Origin: Myotis daubentonii
Taxonomy: Eukaryota; Chordata; Mammalia; Chiroptera; Vespertilionidae
Assembly: GCF_963259705.1 (NCBI RefSeq)
Contig: NC_081846.1
Location: forward strand, 96,422,641 to 96,486,640
Direction: 5' to 3'
DNA length: 64,000 nt
A program made the translations under genes and the position numbers. This document shows positions 37,720 to 48,753 of the stretch, piece after piece (within the stretch, counting starts at the first letter, position 1; each line of letters starts with the position of its first letter). Below the pieces are notes generated by a model. The model searched no databases, was not told the DNA's origin, and worked only from the letters and a program-made list of their open reading frames with translations.

Positions 37720-40417
37720 TTGGTAAAACTGTTAAAATACACAATGAGAGTTCCCAGAAATCATTAAAACCGTTGAAGAAACACTTCAAGTACACGTAAA
37801 CAGATTTTAACTACATTTACTGTCGAATTCAATCACGGAGGTTTCCAGTGGAAAGCTGTGAAATGACGAAAATACTGTTAATGTTTACAAATACGGGTAC
37901 TTCCGGTGGCGTTTTCACGGGACTGTGCTTTCAATTATTAAGAGTTCATGTTTACAGAGCTCAGAATTGGTGTCTAAAGCCTTGGAATGGCGAGAATAGT
38001 GTTTATGCTTACAATTAAGGAGGATTGGGTTCGGCGTTTTTGTGTGTGAATCAGTTAAAATGGTGACGGTTCTAGTAAATACTTCTAAGCAAACTGCCTA
38101 ATTTTGGTAAAACTGTTAAAATACACAATGATAGTTCCCAGAAATGATTAAAACCGTGGAAGAAACACTTCAAGTACACGTAAACAGATTCTTACTACAT
38201 TTACTGTCGAATTCAAGCACGGAGGTTTCCAGTGGAAAGCTGTGAAATGACGAAAATACTGGTAATGTTTACAAGTCAGGGTACTTCCGGTGGCGTTTTC
38301 ACGGTTCTGTGCTTTCAGTTATTAAGAGTTCATGTTTACAGAGCTCAGAATTGGTGTCTAAAGCCTTGGAATGGCGAGAATAGTGTTTATGTTTACAATT
38401 AAGGAGGATTGGTTTCGGCGTTTTTGTGTGTGAATCAGTTAAAATGGTGACGGTTCTAGTAAATACTTCTAAGCAAACTGCCTCTTTTTGGTAAAACTGT
38501 TAAAATACACAATGAGAGTTCCCAGAAATGATTAAAAACGTGGAAGAAACACTTCAAGTACACGTAAATAGATTCTTACTACATTAACTGTCGAATTCAA
38601 TCATGGAGGTTTCCAGTGGAAAGCCATGAAATGACGAAAATACTGGTAATATTTACAACTCCGGGTACTTCGGGTGGCGTTTTCACGGGACTGTGCTTTC
38701 AATTATTAAGAGTTCATGTTTACAGAGCTCAGAATTGGTGTGTAAAGCATTGGAATGACGAGAATAGTGTTTATGTTTACAATTAAGGAGGATTGGGTTC
38801 GGCGTTTTTGTGTGTGATTCAGTTAAAAAGGTGACGGTTCTAGTAAATACTTCTAAGCAAACTGCCTAATTTTGGTAAAACTGTTAAAATACACAATTAG
38901 AGTTCCCAGAAATGATTAAAACCGTGGAAGAAACACTTCAAGTACACGTAAACAGATTTTAACTACATTTACTGTTGAATTCAATCACGGAGGTTTCCAG
39001 TGGAAAGCTGTGAAATGACGAAAATACTGGTAATGTTTACAAATACGGTTACTTCCGGTGGCGTTTTCACAGGACTGTGCTTTCAATTATTAAGAGTTCA
39101 TGTTTACAGAGCTAAGAATAGGGGTCTAAAGCCTTGGAATGACGAGAAAAGTGTTTATGTTTACAATATAGGAGGATTGGGTTCGGCTTTTTTTTTTTTG
39201 TGATCAGTTAAAATGGTGACGGTTCTAGTAAATACTTCTAAGCAAACTGCCTAATTTTGGTAAAACTGTTAAAATACACAATGAGAGTTCCCAGAAATGA
39301 TTAAAAACGTGGAAGAAACACTTCAAGTACACGTAAACAGATTCTTAATACACTTAATGTCGTATTCAATCACGGAGGGTTCCCGTGGAAAGCTGTGGAA
39401 TGACGAAAATACTGGTAATGTTTACAAGTCCGGGTACTTCGGGTGGCGTTTTCACGGTTCTGTGTTTTCAGTTATTAAGAGTTCATGTTTAGAGAGCTCA
39501 GTATTGGTGTCTAAAGCCTTGGAATCACGAGAATAGTTTTTATGTTTACAATTTAGGAGGATTGGCTTTGGCGTTTTTTTGTGTGAATCAGTTAAAATGG
39601 TGACGGTTTCAGTAAATACTTCTAAGCAAACTGTCTAATTTTGGTAAAACTGATAAAATACACAATGAGAGTTCCCAGAAATGATTAAAACCGTGGAAGA
39701 AACACTTCAAGTACATGTAAACAGATTTTAACTACATTTACTGTTGAATTCAATCACGGAGGTTTCCAGTGGAAAGCTGTGAAATGACGAAAGTACTGGT
39801 AATGTTTACAAATACGGGTACTTCCGGTGGCGTTTTCACGGGACTGTGCTTTCAATTATTAAGAGTTCATGTTTACAGAGCTCAGAATAGGTGTCTAAAG
39901 CCTTGGAATGACGAGAAAAGTGTTTATGTTTACAATATAGGAGGATTGGGTTCGGCGTGTTTTTTTTTTTGTGATTCAGTTAAAATGGTGATGGTTCTAG
40001 TAAATACTTCTAAGCAAACTGCCTAATTTTGGTAAAACTGTTAAAATACACAATGAGAGTTCCCAGAAATGATTAAAAACGTGGAAGAAACACTTAAAGT
40101 ACACGTAAACAGATTCTTACTACATTTAATGTCGTATTCAATCACGGAGGTTTCCAGGGGAAAGCTGTGGAATGACGAAAATACTGGTAATGTTTACAAG
40201 TCCGGGTACTTCCGGTGGCGTTTTCACGGTTCTGTGCTTTCAGTTATTAAGAGTTCATGTTTACAGAGCTCAGAATTGGTGTCTAAAGCCTTGGAATGAC
40301 GAAAAAAGTGTTTATGTTTACAATATAGGAGGATTGGGTTCGGCGTGTTTTTTTTTTTTGTGATTCAGTTAAAATGGTGACTGTTCTAGTAAATACTTCT
40401 AAGCAAACTGCCTAATT
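37720..40417 (+). repeat. 7-monomer HOR version (2698 bp)
   Basis: Monomer starts are 37720, 38104, 38488, 38872, 39257, 39641 and 40029. M99 to the 5' part of M103 match M106 to the 5' part of M110 at exactly 2698 bp. Shared rare markers are CCGTTGAAGAAAC, ACTGTTAATG, TTCAAGCACGG, AAGTCAGGG and AAAAAGGTGACGG. M103 (3' part) to M105 match M111 (3' part) to M113 at about 3082 bp, one monomer further on. This copy is therefore the next one minus one monomer. Confidence 0.9.
39257..39640 (+). repeat. Hybrid monomer M103 (one-monomer deletion scar)
   Basis: The first ~110 bases carry the type 2 marker ACACTTAATGTCGTATTC seen in M110. At about 39367-39378 the sequence changes to GAGGGTTCCCGTGG and from there on follows type 4 as in M111 (TTCGGGTGG, TGTGTTTTCAG, TTAGAGAGC, GAATCACGAG). 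In the downstream copy the same two parts belong to two consecutive monomers, M110 and M111. M103 is therefore what a register-matched crossover between neighbouring type 2 and type 4 monomers would leave. Confidence 0.85.
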
Positions 40418-41185
40418 TTGGTAAAACTGTTAAAATACACAATGAGAGTTCCCAGAAATCATTAAAACCGTTGAAGAAACACTTCAAGTACACGTAAACA
40501 GATTTTAACTACATTTACTGTCGAATTCAATCACAGAGGTTTCCAGTGGAAAGCTGTGAAATGACGAAAATACTGTTAATGTTTACAAATACGGGTACTT
40601 CCGGTGGCGTTTTCACGGGACTGTGCTTTCAATTATTAAGAGTTCATGTTTACAGAGCTCAGAATTGGTGTCTAAAGCCTTGGAATGGCGAGAATAGTGT
40701 TTATGCTTACAATTAAGGAGGATTGGGTTCGGCGTTTTTGTGTGTGAATCAGTTAAAATGGTGACGGTTCTAGTAAATACTTCTAAGCAAACTGCCTAAT
40801 TTTGGTAAAACTGTTAAAATACACAATGATAGTTCCCAGAAATGATTAAAAACGTGGAAGAAACACTTCAAGTACACGTAAACAGATTCTTACTACATTT
40901 ACTGTCGAATTCAAGCACGGAGGTTTCCAGTGGAAAGCTGTGAAATGACGAAAATACTGGTAATGTTTACAAGTCAGGGTACTTCCGGTGGCGTTTTCAC
41001 GGTTCTGTGCTTTCAGTTATTAAGAGTTCATGTTTACAGAGCTCAGAATTGGTGTCTAAAGCCTTGGAATGGCGAGAATAGTGTTTATGTTTACAATTAA
41101 GGAGGATTGGTTTCGGCGTTTTTGTGTGTGAATCAGTTAAAATGGTGACGGTTCTAGTAAATACTTCTAAGCAAACTGCCTCTTT

Positions 41186-41569
41186 TTGGTAAAACTGTTA
41201 AAATACACAATGAGAGTTCCCAGAAATGATTAAAAACGTGGAAGAAACACTTCAAGTACACGTAAATAGATTCTTACTACATTAACTGTCGAATTCAATC
41301 ATGGAGGTTTCCAGTGGAAAGCCATGAAATGACGAAAATACTGGTAATATTTACAACTCCGGGTACTTCGGGTGGCGTTTTCACGGGACTGTGCTTTCAA
41401 TTATTAAGAGTTCATGTTTACAGAGCTCAGAATTGGTGTGTAAAGCATTGGAATGACGAGAATAGTGTTTATGTTTACAATTAAGGAGGATTGGGTTCGG
41501 CGTTTTTGTGTGTGATTCAGTTAAAAAGGTGACGGTTCTAGTAAATACTTCTAAGCAAACTGCCTAATT
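41186..41569 (+). repeat. Reference monomer, type 3 (AAGCCATG type)
   Basis: This is monomer M108, 384 bp. The diagnostic variants are CTACATTAACTGTCG (one T fewer in the TTTA stretch but the same total length), CAATCATGGAGG, GGAAAGCCATGAAATG, TAATATTTACAACTCC (the first TGTTTAC motif is changed to TATTTAC here), ACTTCGGGTGGCG, GTGTGTAAAGC and a short T run. Other copies are M7, M13, M16, M28, M37, M51, M59, M68 and M101. M45, M53 and M75 are a sub-branch with GTGGAATAAATAC and a type 1 3' end. M119, M123 and their 15-mer equivalents carry type 3 only in their 3' part. Confidence 0.88.
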
Positions 41570-43041
41570 TTGGTAAAACTGTTAAAATACACAATGAGAG
41601 TTCCCAGAAATGATTAAAACCGTGGAAGAAACACTTCAAGTACACGTAAACAGATTTTAACTACATTTACTGTTGAATTCAATCACGGAGGTTTCCAGTG
41701 GAAAGCTGTGAAATGACGAAAATACTGGTAATGTTTACAAATACGGTTACTTCCGGTGGCGTTTTCACAGGACTGTGCTTTCAATTATTAAGAGTTCATG
41801 TTTACAGAGCTAAGAATAGGGGTCTAAAGCCTTGGAATGACGAGAAAAGTGTTTATGTTTACAATATAGGAGGATTGGGTTCGGCGTTTTTTTTTTTGTG
41901 ATCAGTTAAAATGGTGACGGTTCTAGTAAATACTTCTAAGCAAACTGCCTAATTTTGGTAAAACTGTTAAAATACACAATGAGAGTTCCCAGAAATGATT
42001 AAAAACGTGGAAGAAACACTTCAAGTACACGTAAACAGATTCTTACTACACTTAATGTCGTATTCAATCACGGAGGTTTCCAGGGGAAAGCTGTGGAATG
42101 ACGAAAATACTGGTAATGTTTACAAGTCCGGGTACTTCCGGTGGCGTTTTCACGGTTCTGTGCTTTCAGTTATTAAGAGTTCATGTTTACAGAGCTCAGA
42201 ATTGGTGTCTAAAGCCTTGGAATGGCGAGAATAGTGTTTATGTTTACAATTAAGGAGGATTGGGTTCGGCGTTTTTGTGTGTGATTCAGTTAAAATAGTG
42301 ACTGTTCTAGTACATACTTCTAAGCAAACTGCCTAATTATGGTAAAACTGTTAAAATACACAATGAGAGTTCCCAGAAATGATTAAAACTGTGGAAGAAA
42401 CACTTCAAGTACACGTAAACAGATTTTAACTACATTTACCTTCGAATTCAATCACGGAGGGTTCCCGTGGAAAGCTGTGGAATGACGAAAATACTGGTAA
42501 TGTTTACAAGTCCGGGTACTTCGGGTGGCGTTTTCACGGTTCTGTGTTTTCAGTTATTAAGAGTTCATGTTTAGAGAGCTCAGTATTGGTGTCTAAAGCC
42601 TTGGAATCACGAGAATATTTTTTATGTTTACAATTTAGGAGGATTGGCTTTGGCGTTTTTTTGTGTGAATCAGTTAAAATGGTGACGGTTTCAGTAAATA
42701 CTTCTAAGCAAACTGTCTAATTTTGGTAAAACTGATAAAATACACAATGAGAGTTCCCAGAAATGATTAAAACCGTGGAAGAAACACTTCAAGTACATGT
42801 AAACAGATTTTAACTACATTTACTGTTGAATTCAATCACGGAGGTTTCCAGTGGAAAGCTGTGAAATGACGAAAGTACTGGTAATGTTTACAAATACGGG
42901 TACTTCCGGTGGCGTTTTCACGGGACTGTGCTTTCAATTATTAAGAGTTCATGTTTACAGAGCTCAGAATAGGTGTCTAAAGCCTTGGAATGACGAGAAA
43001 AGTGTTTATGTTTACAATATAGGAGGATTGGGTTCGGCGTG

Positions 43042-43055
43042 TTTTTTTTTTTTTT
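43042..43055 (+). repeat. Variable poly-T tract, longest class (14 T)
   Basis: Every monomer has a T run after GGCG or GGCGTG, about 65 bp before the next landmark. It ranges from 5 T followed by GTGTGTG to 14 T followed by GTGATTCAG. This copy, in M112, makes the longest monomer (391 bp). Other 14-T copies are at 14551-14564, 54605-54618 and 60387-60400. M29, M52 and M60 have an interrupting A in the preceding monomer type (GCGTATTTGTG). Slippage at this run explains nearly all monomer length differences. Confidence 0.9.
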
Positions 43056-43113
43056 GTGATTCAGTTAAAATGGTGATGGTTCTAGTAAATACTTCTAAGC
43101 AAACTGCCTAATT

Positions 43114-44264
43114 TTGGTAAAACTGTTAAAATACACAATGAGAGTTCCCAGAAATGATTAAAAACGTGGAAGAAACACTTCAAGTACACGTAAACAGATT
43201 CTTACTACATTTAGTGTCGTATTCAATCACGGAGGTTTCCAGGGGAAAGCTGTGGAATGACGAAAATACTGGTAATGTTTACAAGTCCGGGTACTTCCGG
43301 TGGCGTTTTCACGGTTCTGTGCTTTCAGTTATTAAGAGTTCATGTTTACAGAGCTCAGAATTGGTGTCTAAAGCCTTGGAATGGCGAGAATAGTGTTTAT
43401 GTTTACAATATAGGAGGATTGGGTTCGGCGTTTTTGTGTGTGATTCAGTTAAAATGGTGACTGTTCTAGTAAATACTTCTAAGCAAACTGCCTAATTTTG
43501 GTAAAACTGTTAAAATACACAATGAGAGTTCCCAGAAATCATTAAAACCGTGGAAGAAACACTTCAAGTACACGTAAACAGATTCTTAATACATTTAATG
43601 TCGTATTCAATCACGGAGGTTTCCAGGGGAAAGCTGTGGAATGACGAAAATACTGGTAATGTTTACAAGTCCAGGTACTTCCGGTGGCGTTTTCACGGTT
43701 CTGTGCTTTCAGTATTAAGAGTTCATGTTTACAGAGCTCAGAATTGGTGTCTAAAGCCTTGGAATGGCGAGAATAGTGTTTATGTTTACAATTAAGGAGG
43801 ATTGGGTTCGGCGTTTTTGTGGGTGATTCAGTTAAAATGGTGACTGTTCTAGTAAATACTTCTAAGCAAACTGCCTAATTTTGGTAAAACTGTTAAAATA
43901 CACAATGAGAGTTCCCAGAAATGATTAAAAACGTGGAAGAAACACTTCAAGTACACGTAAACAGATTCTTACTACATTTACTGTCATATTCAATCAAGGA
44001 GGTTTCCAGTGGAAAGCTGTGAAATGACGAAAATACTGGTAAGGTTTACAAGTCAGGGTACTTCCGGTGGCGTTTTCACGGTTCTGTGCTTTCAGTTATT
44101 AAGAGTTCATGTTTACAGAGCTCAGAATTGGTGTCTAAAGCCTTGGAATGGCGAGAATAGTGTTTATGTTTACAATTAAGGAGGATTGGTTTCGGCGTTT
44201 TTGTGTGTGAATCAGTTAAAATGGTGACGGTTCTAGTAAATACTTCTAAGCAAACTTCCTAATT
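43114..44264 (+). repeat. Leading partial copy of the 15-monomer HOR (M113-M115)
   Basis: These three monomers (starts 43114, 43498, 43881) match M128-M130 at 5781 bp but carry some ancestral-looking differences: TTAGTGTCG in M113, CTTAATAC in M114, and GATTAAAAACG in M115 where all later copies have GATTGAAAACG. M114 has a 1-bp deletion (TTTCAGTATTAAG) shared by M129, M144 and M159, which makes it 383 bp. Confidence 0.88.
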
Positions 44265-45806
44265 TTGGTAAAACTGTTAAAATACACAATGAGAGTTCCC
44301 AGAAATGATTAAAACCGTGGAAGAAACACTTCAAGTACACGTAAACAGATTTTAACTACATTTACTGTTGAATTCAATCACGGAGGTTTCCAGTGGAAAG
44401 CTGTGAAATGACGAAAATACTGGTATTGTTTACAAATACGGTTACTTCCGGTGGCGTTTTCAGAGGACTGTGCTTTCAATTATTAAGAGTTCATGTTTAC
44501 AGAGCTAAGAATAGGGGTCTAAAGCCTTGGAATGACAAGAAAAGTGTTTATGTTTACAATAAAGGAGGATTGGGTTCGGCGTTTTTTTTTTTTGTGATCA
44601 GTTAAAATGGTGACGGTTCTAGTAAATACTTCTAAGCAAACTGCCTAATTTTGGTAAAACTGTTAAAATACACAATGAGAGTTCCCAGAAATGATTAAAA
44701 ACGTGGAAGAAACACTTCAAGTACACGTAAACAGATTCTTACTACATTTAATGTCGTATTCAATCACGGAGGTTTCCAGGGGAAAGCTGTGGAATGACAA
44801 AAATACTGGTAATGTTTACAAGTCCGGGTACTTCCGGTGGCGTTTTCACGGTTCTGTGCTTTCAGTTATTAAGAGTTCATGTTTACAGAGCTCAGAATTG
44901 GTGTCTAAAGCCTTGGAATGGCGAGAATAGTGTTTATGTTTACAATTAAGGAGGATTGGGTTCGGCGTTTTTTTGTGTGATTCAGTTAAAATGGTGACTG
45001 TTCTAGTACATACTTCTAAGCAAACTGCCTAATTATGGTAAAACTGTTAAAATACACAATGAGAGTTCCCAGAAATGATTAAAACCGTGGAAGAAACACT
45101 TCAAGTACACGTAAACAGATTTTAACTACATTTACTGTCGAATTCAATCACGGAGGGTTCCCATGGAAAGCTGTGGAATGACGAAAATACTGGTAATGTT
45201 TACAAGTCCGGGTACTTCGGGGGGCGTTTTCACGGTTCTGTGCTTTCAGTTATTAAGAGTTCATGTTTAGAGAGCTCAGTATTGGTGTCTAAAGCCTTGG
45301 AATGACGAGAAAAGTGTTTATGTTTACAATATAGGAGGATTGGGTTCGGCGTGTTTTTTTTTTTGTGATTCAGTTAAAATGGTGACTGTTCTAGTAAATA
45401 CTTCTAAGCAAACTGCCTAATTTTGGTAAAACTGTTAAAATACACAATGAGAGTTCCCAGAAATCATTAAAACCGTTGAAGAAACACTTCAAGTACACGT
45501 AAACAGATTTTAACTACATTTACTGTCGAATTCAATCATGGAGGTTTCCAGTGGAAAGCCATGAAATGACGAAAATACTGGTAATATTTACAACTCCGGG
45601 TACTTCGGGTGGCGTTTTCACGGGACTGTGCTTTCAATTATTAAGAGTTCATGTTTACAGAGCTCAGAATTGGTGTGTAAAGCATTGGAATGACGAGAAT
45701 AGTGTTTATGTTTACAATTAAGGAGGATTGGGTTCGGCGTTTTTGTGTGTGATTCAGTTAAAAAGGTGACGGATCTAGTAAATACTTCTAAGCAAACTGC
45801 CTAATT
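44265..45806 (+). repeat. Nested 4-monomer unit a (1542 bp)
   Basis: M116-M119 run in type order 1, 2, 4, 3. This unit is repeated at once as unit b with a shared set of rare marks: TACTGGTATTG, GACAAGAAAAG, CAATAAAGG, GACAAAAATAC, GGTTCCCATGG, TTCGGGGGGCG, CCGTTGAAG and GACGGATCTAG. Unit a differs from b at TTTTCAGAGG against TTTTCACAGG and in T-run length. Partner units lie at 50046-51587 and 55828-57369. Confidence 0.9.
45035..45806 (+). repeat. Pair of hybrid monomers M118-M119
   Basis: M118 starts like type 4 and ends like M105 (GAATGACGAGAAAAG, CAATATAGG, GCGTGTTTT, GGTGACTG). M119 starts like M106 (AATCATTAAAACCGTTGAAG) and ends like M108 (AAGCCATG, TAATATTTACAACTCC, AAAAAGGTGACGG). 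In the older block these pieces are spread over M105-M111. The pair therefore records two exchange points that shortened an 8-monomer unit into the 4-monomer unit. Confidence 0.75.
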
Positions 45807-47350
45807 TTGGTAAAACTGTTAAAATACACAATGAGAGTTCCCAGAAATGATTAAAACCGTGGAAGAAACACTTCAAGTACACGTAAACAGATTTTAACTA
45901 CATTTACTGTTGAATTCAATCACGGAGGTTTCCAGTGGAAAGCTGTGAAATGACGAAAATACTGGTATTGTTTACAAATACGGTTACTTCCGGTGGCGTT
46001 TTCACAGGACTGTGCTTTCAATTATTAAGAGTTCATGTTTACAGAGCTAAGAATAGGGGTCTAAAGCCTTGGAATGACAAGAAAAGTGTTTATGTTTACA
46101 ATAAAGGAGGATTGGGTTCGGCGTTTTTTTTTTTTTTGTGATCAGTTAAAATGGTGACGGTTCTAGTAAATACTTCTAAGCAAACTGCCTAATTTTGGTA
46201 AAACTGTTAAAATACACAATGAGAGTTCCCAGAAATGATTAAAAACGTGGAAGAAACACTTCAACTACACGTAAACAGATTCTTACTACATTTAATGTCG
46301 TATTCAATCACGGAGGTTTCCAGGGGAAAGCTGTGGAATGACAAAAATACTGGTAATGTTTACAAGTCCGGGTACTTCCGGTGGCGTTTTCACGGTTCTG
46401 TGCTTTCAGTTATTAAGAGTTCATGTTTACAGAGCTCAGAATTGGTGTCTAAAGCCTTGGAATGGCGAGAATAGTGTTTATGTTTACAATTAAGGAGGAT
46501 TGGGTTCGGCGTTTTTTTGTGTGATTCAGTTAAAATGGTGACTGTTCTAGTACATACTTCCAAGCAAACTGCCTAATTATGGTAAAACTGTTAAAATACA
46601 CAATGAGAGTTCCCAGAAATGATTAAAACCGTGGAAGAAACACTTCAAGTACACGTAAACAGATTTTAACTACATTTACTGTCGAATTCAATCACGGAGG
46701 GTTCCCATGGAAAGCTGTGGAATGACGAAAATACTGGTAATGTTTACAAGTCCGGGTACTTCGGGGGGCGTTTTCACGGTTCTGTGCTTTCAGTTATTAA
46801 GAGTTCATGTTTAGAGAGCTCAGTATTGGTGTCTAAAGCCTTGGAATGACGAGAAAAGTGTTTATGTTTACAATATAGGAGGATTGGGTTCGGCGTGTTT
46901 TTTTTTTTGTGATTCAGTTAAAATGGTGACTGTTCTAGTAAATACTTCTAAGCAAACTGCCTAATTTTGGTAAAACTGTTAAAATACACAATGAGAGTTC
47001 CCAGAAATCATTAAAACCGTTGAAGAAACACTTCAAGTACACGTAAACAGATTTTAACTACATTTACTGTCGAATTCAATCATGGAGGTTTCCAGTGGAA
47101 AGCCATGAAATGACGAAAATACTGGTAATATTTACAACTCCGGGTACTTCGGGTGGCGTTTTCACGGGACTGTGCTTTCAATTATTAAGAGTTCATGTTT
47201 ACAGAGCTCAGAATTGGTGTGTAAAGCATTGGAATGACGAGAATAGTGTTTATGTTTACAATTAAGGAGGATTGGGTTCGGCGTTTTTGTGTGTGATTCA
47301 GTTAAAAAGGTGACGGATCTAGTAAATACTTCTAAGCAAACTGCCTAATT
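45807..47350 (+). repeat. Nested 4-monomer unit b (1544 bp)
   Basis: M120-M123 form the second copy of the four-monomer unit. It has CTTCAACTACACG in its type 2 monomer where unit a has CTTCAAGTACACG. Partner units lie at 51588-53131 and 57370-58913. Confidence 0.9.
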
Positions 47351-47736
47351 TTGGTAAAACTGTTAAAATACACAATGAGAGTTCCCAGAAATGATTAAAA
47401 CCGTGGAAGAAACACTTCAAGTACACGTAAACAGATTTTAACTACATTTACTGTTGAATTCAATCACGGAGGTTTCCAGTGGAAAGCTGTGAAATGACGA
47501 AAATACTGGTAATGTTTACAAATACGGTTACTTCCGGTGGCGTTTTCACAGGACTGTGCTTTCAATTATTAAGAGTTCATGTTTACAGAGCTAAGAATAG
47601 GGGTCTAAAGCCTTGGAATGACGAGAAAAGTGTTTATGTTTACAATATAGGAGGATTGGGTTCGGCGTTTTTTTTTTTTGTGATCAGTTAAAATGGTGAC
47701 GGTTCTAGTAAATACTTCTAAGCAAACTGCCTAATT
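47351..47736 (+). repeat. Reference monomer, type 1 (long poly-T type)
   Basis: This is monomer M124, given as a clean example of type 1. Its linked variants, in order, are: AACCGTGG near base 55, GATTTTAACTAC near 90, GTTGAATTCAATCACGG, AAATACGG after the first TGTTTAC, GGACTGTGCTTTCAATT, AATATAGGAGG, then a long T run and GTGATCAG. The T run makes it longer than 384 bp. Earlier in the window type 1 has AAATCTGGG and TTCGGGTCGCG instead (M1, M8, M29, M52, M60). Other copies include M81, M84, M102, M109, M116 and M120. A 67-86-codon reading frame starts inside it, but its C-terminus changes with T-run length. Confidence 0.9.
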
Positions 47737-48120
47737 TTGGTAAAACTGTTAAAATACACAATGAGAGTTCCCAGAAATGATTAAAAACGTGGAAGAAACA
47801 CTTCAAGTACACGTAAACAGATTCTTACTACACTTAATGTCGTATTCAATCACGGAGGTTTCCAGGGGAAAGCTGTGGAATGACGAAAATACTGGTAATG
47901 TTTACAAGTCCGGGTACTTCCGGTGGCGTTTTCACGGTTCTGTGCTTTCAGTTATTAAGAGTTCATGTTTACAGAGCTCAGAATTGGTGTCTAAAGCCTT
48001 GGAATGGCGAGAATAGTGTTTATGTTTACAATTAAGGAGGATTGGGTTCGGCGTTTTTGTGTGTGATTCAGTTAAAATGGTGACTGTTCTAGTACATACT
48101 TCTAAGCAAACTGCCTAATT
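47737..48120 (+). repeat. Reference monomer, type 2 (TCGTATTC type)
   Basis: This is monomer M125, a clean type 2 copy of exactly 384 bp. Its linked variants are: AAACGTGG, GATTCTTACTAC, TTAATGTCGTATTC (which removes the GAATTC site found in most other types), CCAGGGGAAAGC, AAGTCCGGGTACTTCCGG, GTTCTGTGCTTTCAGTT and AATTAAGGAGG, followed by a short T run and GTGTGTG. A 79-codon reading frame beginning MIKNVEETLQ is open in most type 2 monomers. In types 1 and 4 the same frame is closed early by TAA in GATTTTAAC. Other copies include M2, M5, M10, M30, M39, M42, M88, M91, M110, M117, M121 and M128. Confidence 0.9.
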
Positions 48121-48504
48121 ATGGTAAAACTGTTAAAATACACAATGAGAGTTCCCAGAAATGATTAAAACTGTGGAAGAAACACTTCAAGTACACGTAA
48201 ACAGATTTTAACTACATTTACCTTCGAATTCAATCACGGAGGGTTCCCGTGGAAAGCTGTGGAATGACGAAAATACTGGTAATGTTTACAAGTCCGGGTA
48301 CTTCGGGTGGCGTTTTCACGGTTCTGTGTTTTCAGTTATTAAGAGTTCATGTTTAGAGAGCTCAGTATTGGTGTCTAAAGCCTTGGAATCACGAGAATAG
48401 TTTTTATGTTTACAATTTAGGAGGATTGGCTTTGGCGTTTTTTTGTGTGAATCAGTTAAAATGGTGACGGTTTCAGTAAATACTTCTAAGCAAACTGTCT
48501 AATT
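48121..48504 (+). repeat. Reference monomer, type 4 (GGGTTCCCGTGG / TTAGAGAGC type)
   Basis: This is monomer M126, 384 bp, starting ATGGTAAAAC. The diagnostic variants are GATTTTAACTAC, GAGGGTTCCCGTGG, AAGTCCGGGTACTTCGGG, CATGTTTAGAGAGCTCAG (the second TGTTTAC becomes TGTTTAG), CAGTATTGG, GAATCACGAGAATAG, TTTTTATGTTTACAATTTAGG and GGCTTTGGCG. Related copies are M46, M54, M76 (5' part), M80, M83, M86, M89, M94, M111, M118, M122 and M141. M118 and M122 have a CCATGG variant and a type 1 like 3' end. Confidence 0.88.
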
Positions 48505-48675
48505 TTGGTAAAACTGATAAAATACAAAATGAGAGTTCCCAGAAATGATTAAAACCGTGGAAGAAACACTTCAAGTACATGTAAACAGATTTTAACTACA
48601 TTTACTGTTGAATTCAATCACGGAGGTTTCCAGTGGAAAGCTGTGAAATGACGAAAGTACTGGTAATGTTTACAA

Positions 48676-48753
48676 GTCCGGGTACTTCGGGTGGCGTTTT
48701 CACGGTTCTGTGTTTTCAGTTATTAAGAGTTCATGTTTAGAGAGCTCAGTATT
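48676..48753 (+). repeat. Type 4 patch inside a type 1 monomer (gene-conversion-like tract)
   Basis: M127 is type 1 on both flanks (ACTGATAAAATAC, ACATGTAAAC and GAAAGTACTGG before; GACGAGAAAAGTG, CAATATAGG and GCGTGTTTT after). Between 48676 and 48753 it matches the aligned part of the preceding monomer M126 (AAGTCCGGG, TTCGGGTGG, TGTGTTTTCAG, TTAGAGAGC, CAGTATTGG). The older counterpart M112 has type 1 bases throughout this interval. The patch is inherited at 54457-54534 and 60239-60316. Confidence 0.82.

Larger units (their letters stand above)
40418..43497 (+). repeat. 8-monomer HOR version, last before the 15-mer expansion
   Basis: Monomer starts are 40418, 40802, 41186, 41570, 41955, 42339, 42723 and 43114. 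The order is: M106 with CCGTTGAAG, M107 with TTCAAGCACGG, type 3, type 1, type 2, type 4, type 1 with ACATGTAAAC, type 2. From about 41300 onward M108-M112 also match M123-M127 of the 15-mer region at 5781 bp. This unit is thus a good candidate for the parental arrangement of that expansion. Confidence 0.85.

Noticed and set aside
47795..48070. Imperfect palindrome around CCGGGTACTTCCGG as a protein-binding or hairpin site
   Set aside because: The match is short and imperfect, and types 3 and 4 (TTCGGG) destroy one arm. I could not support a function.
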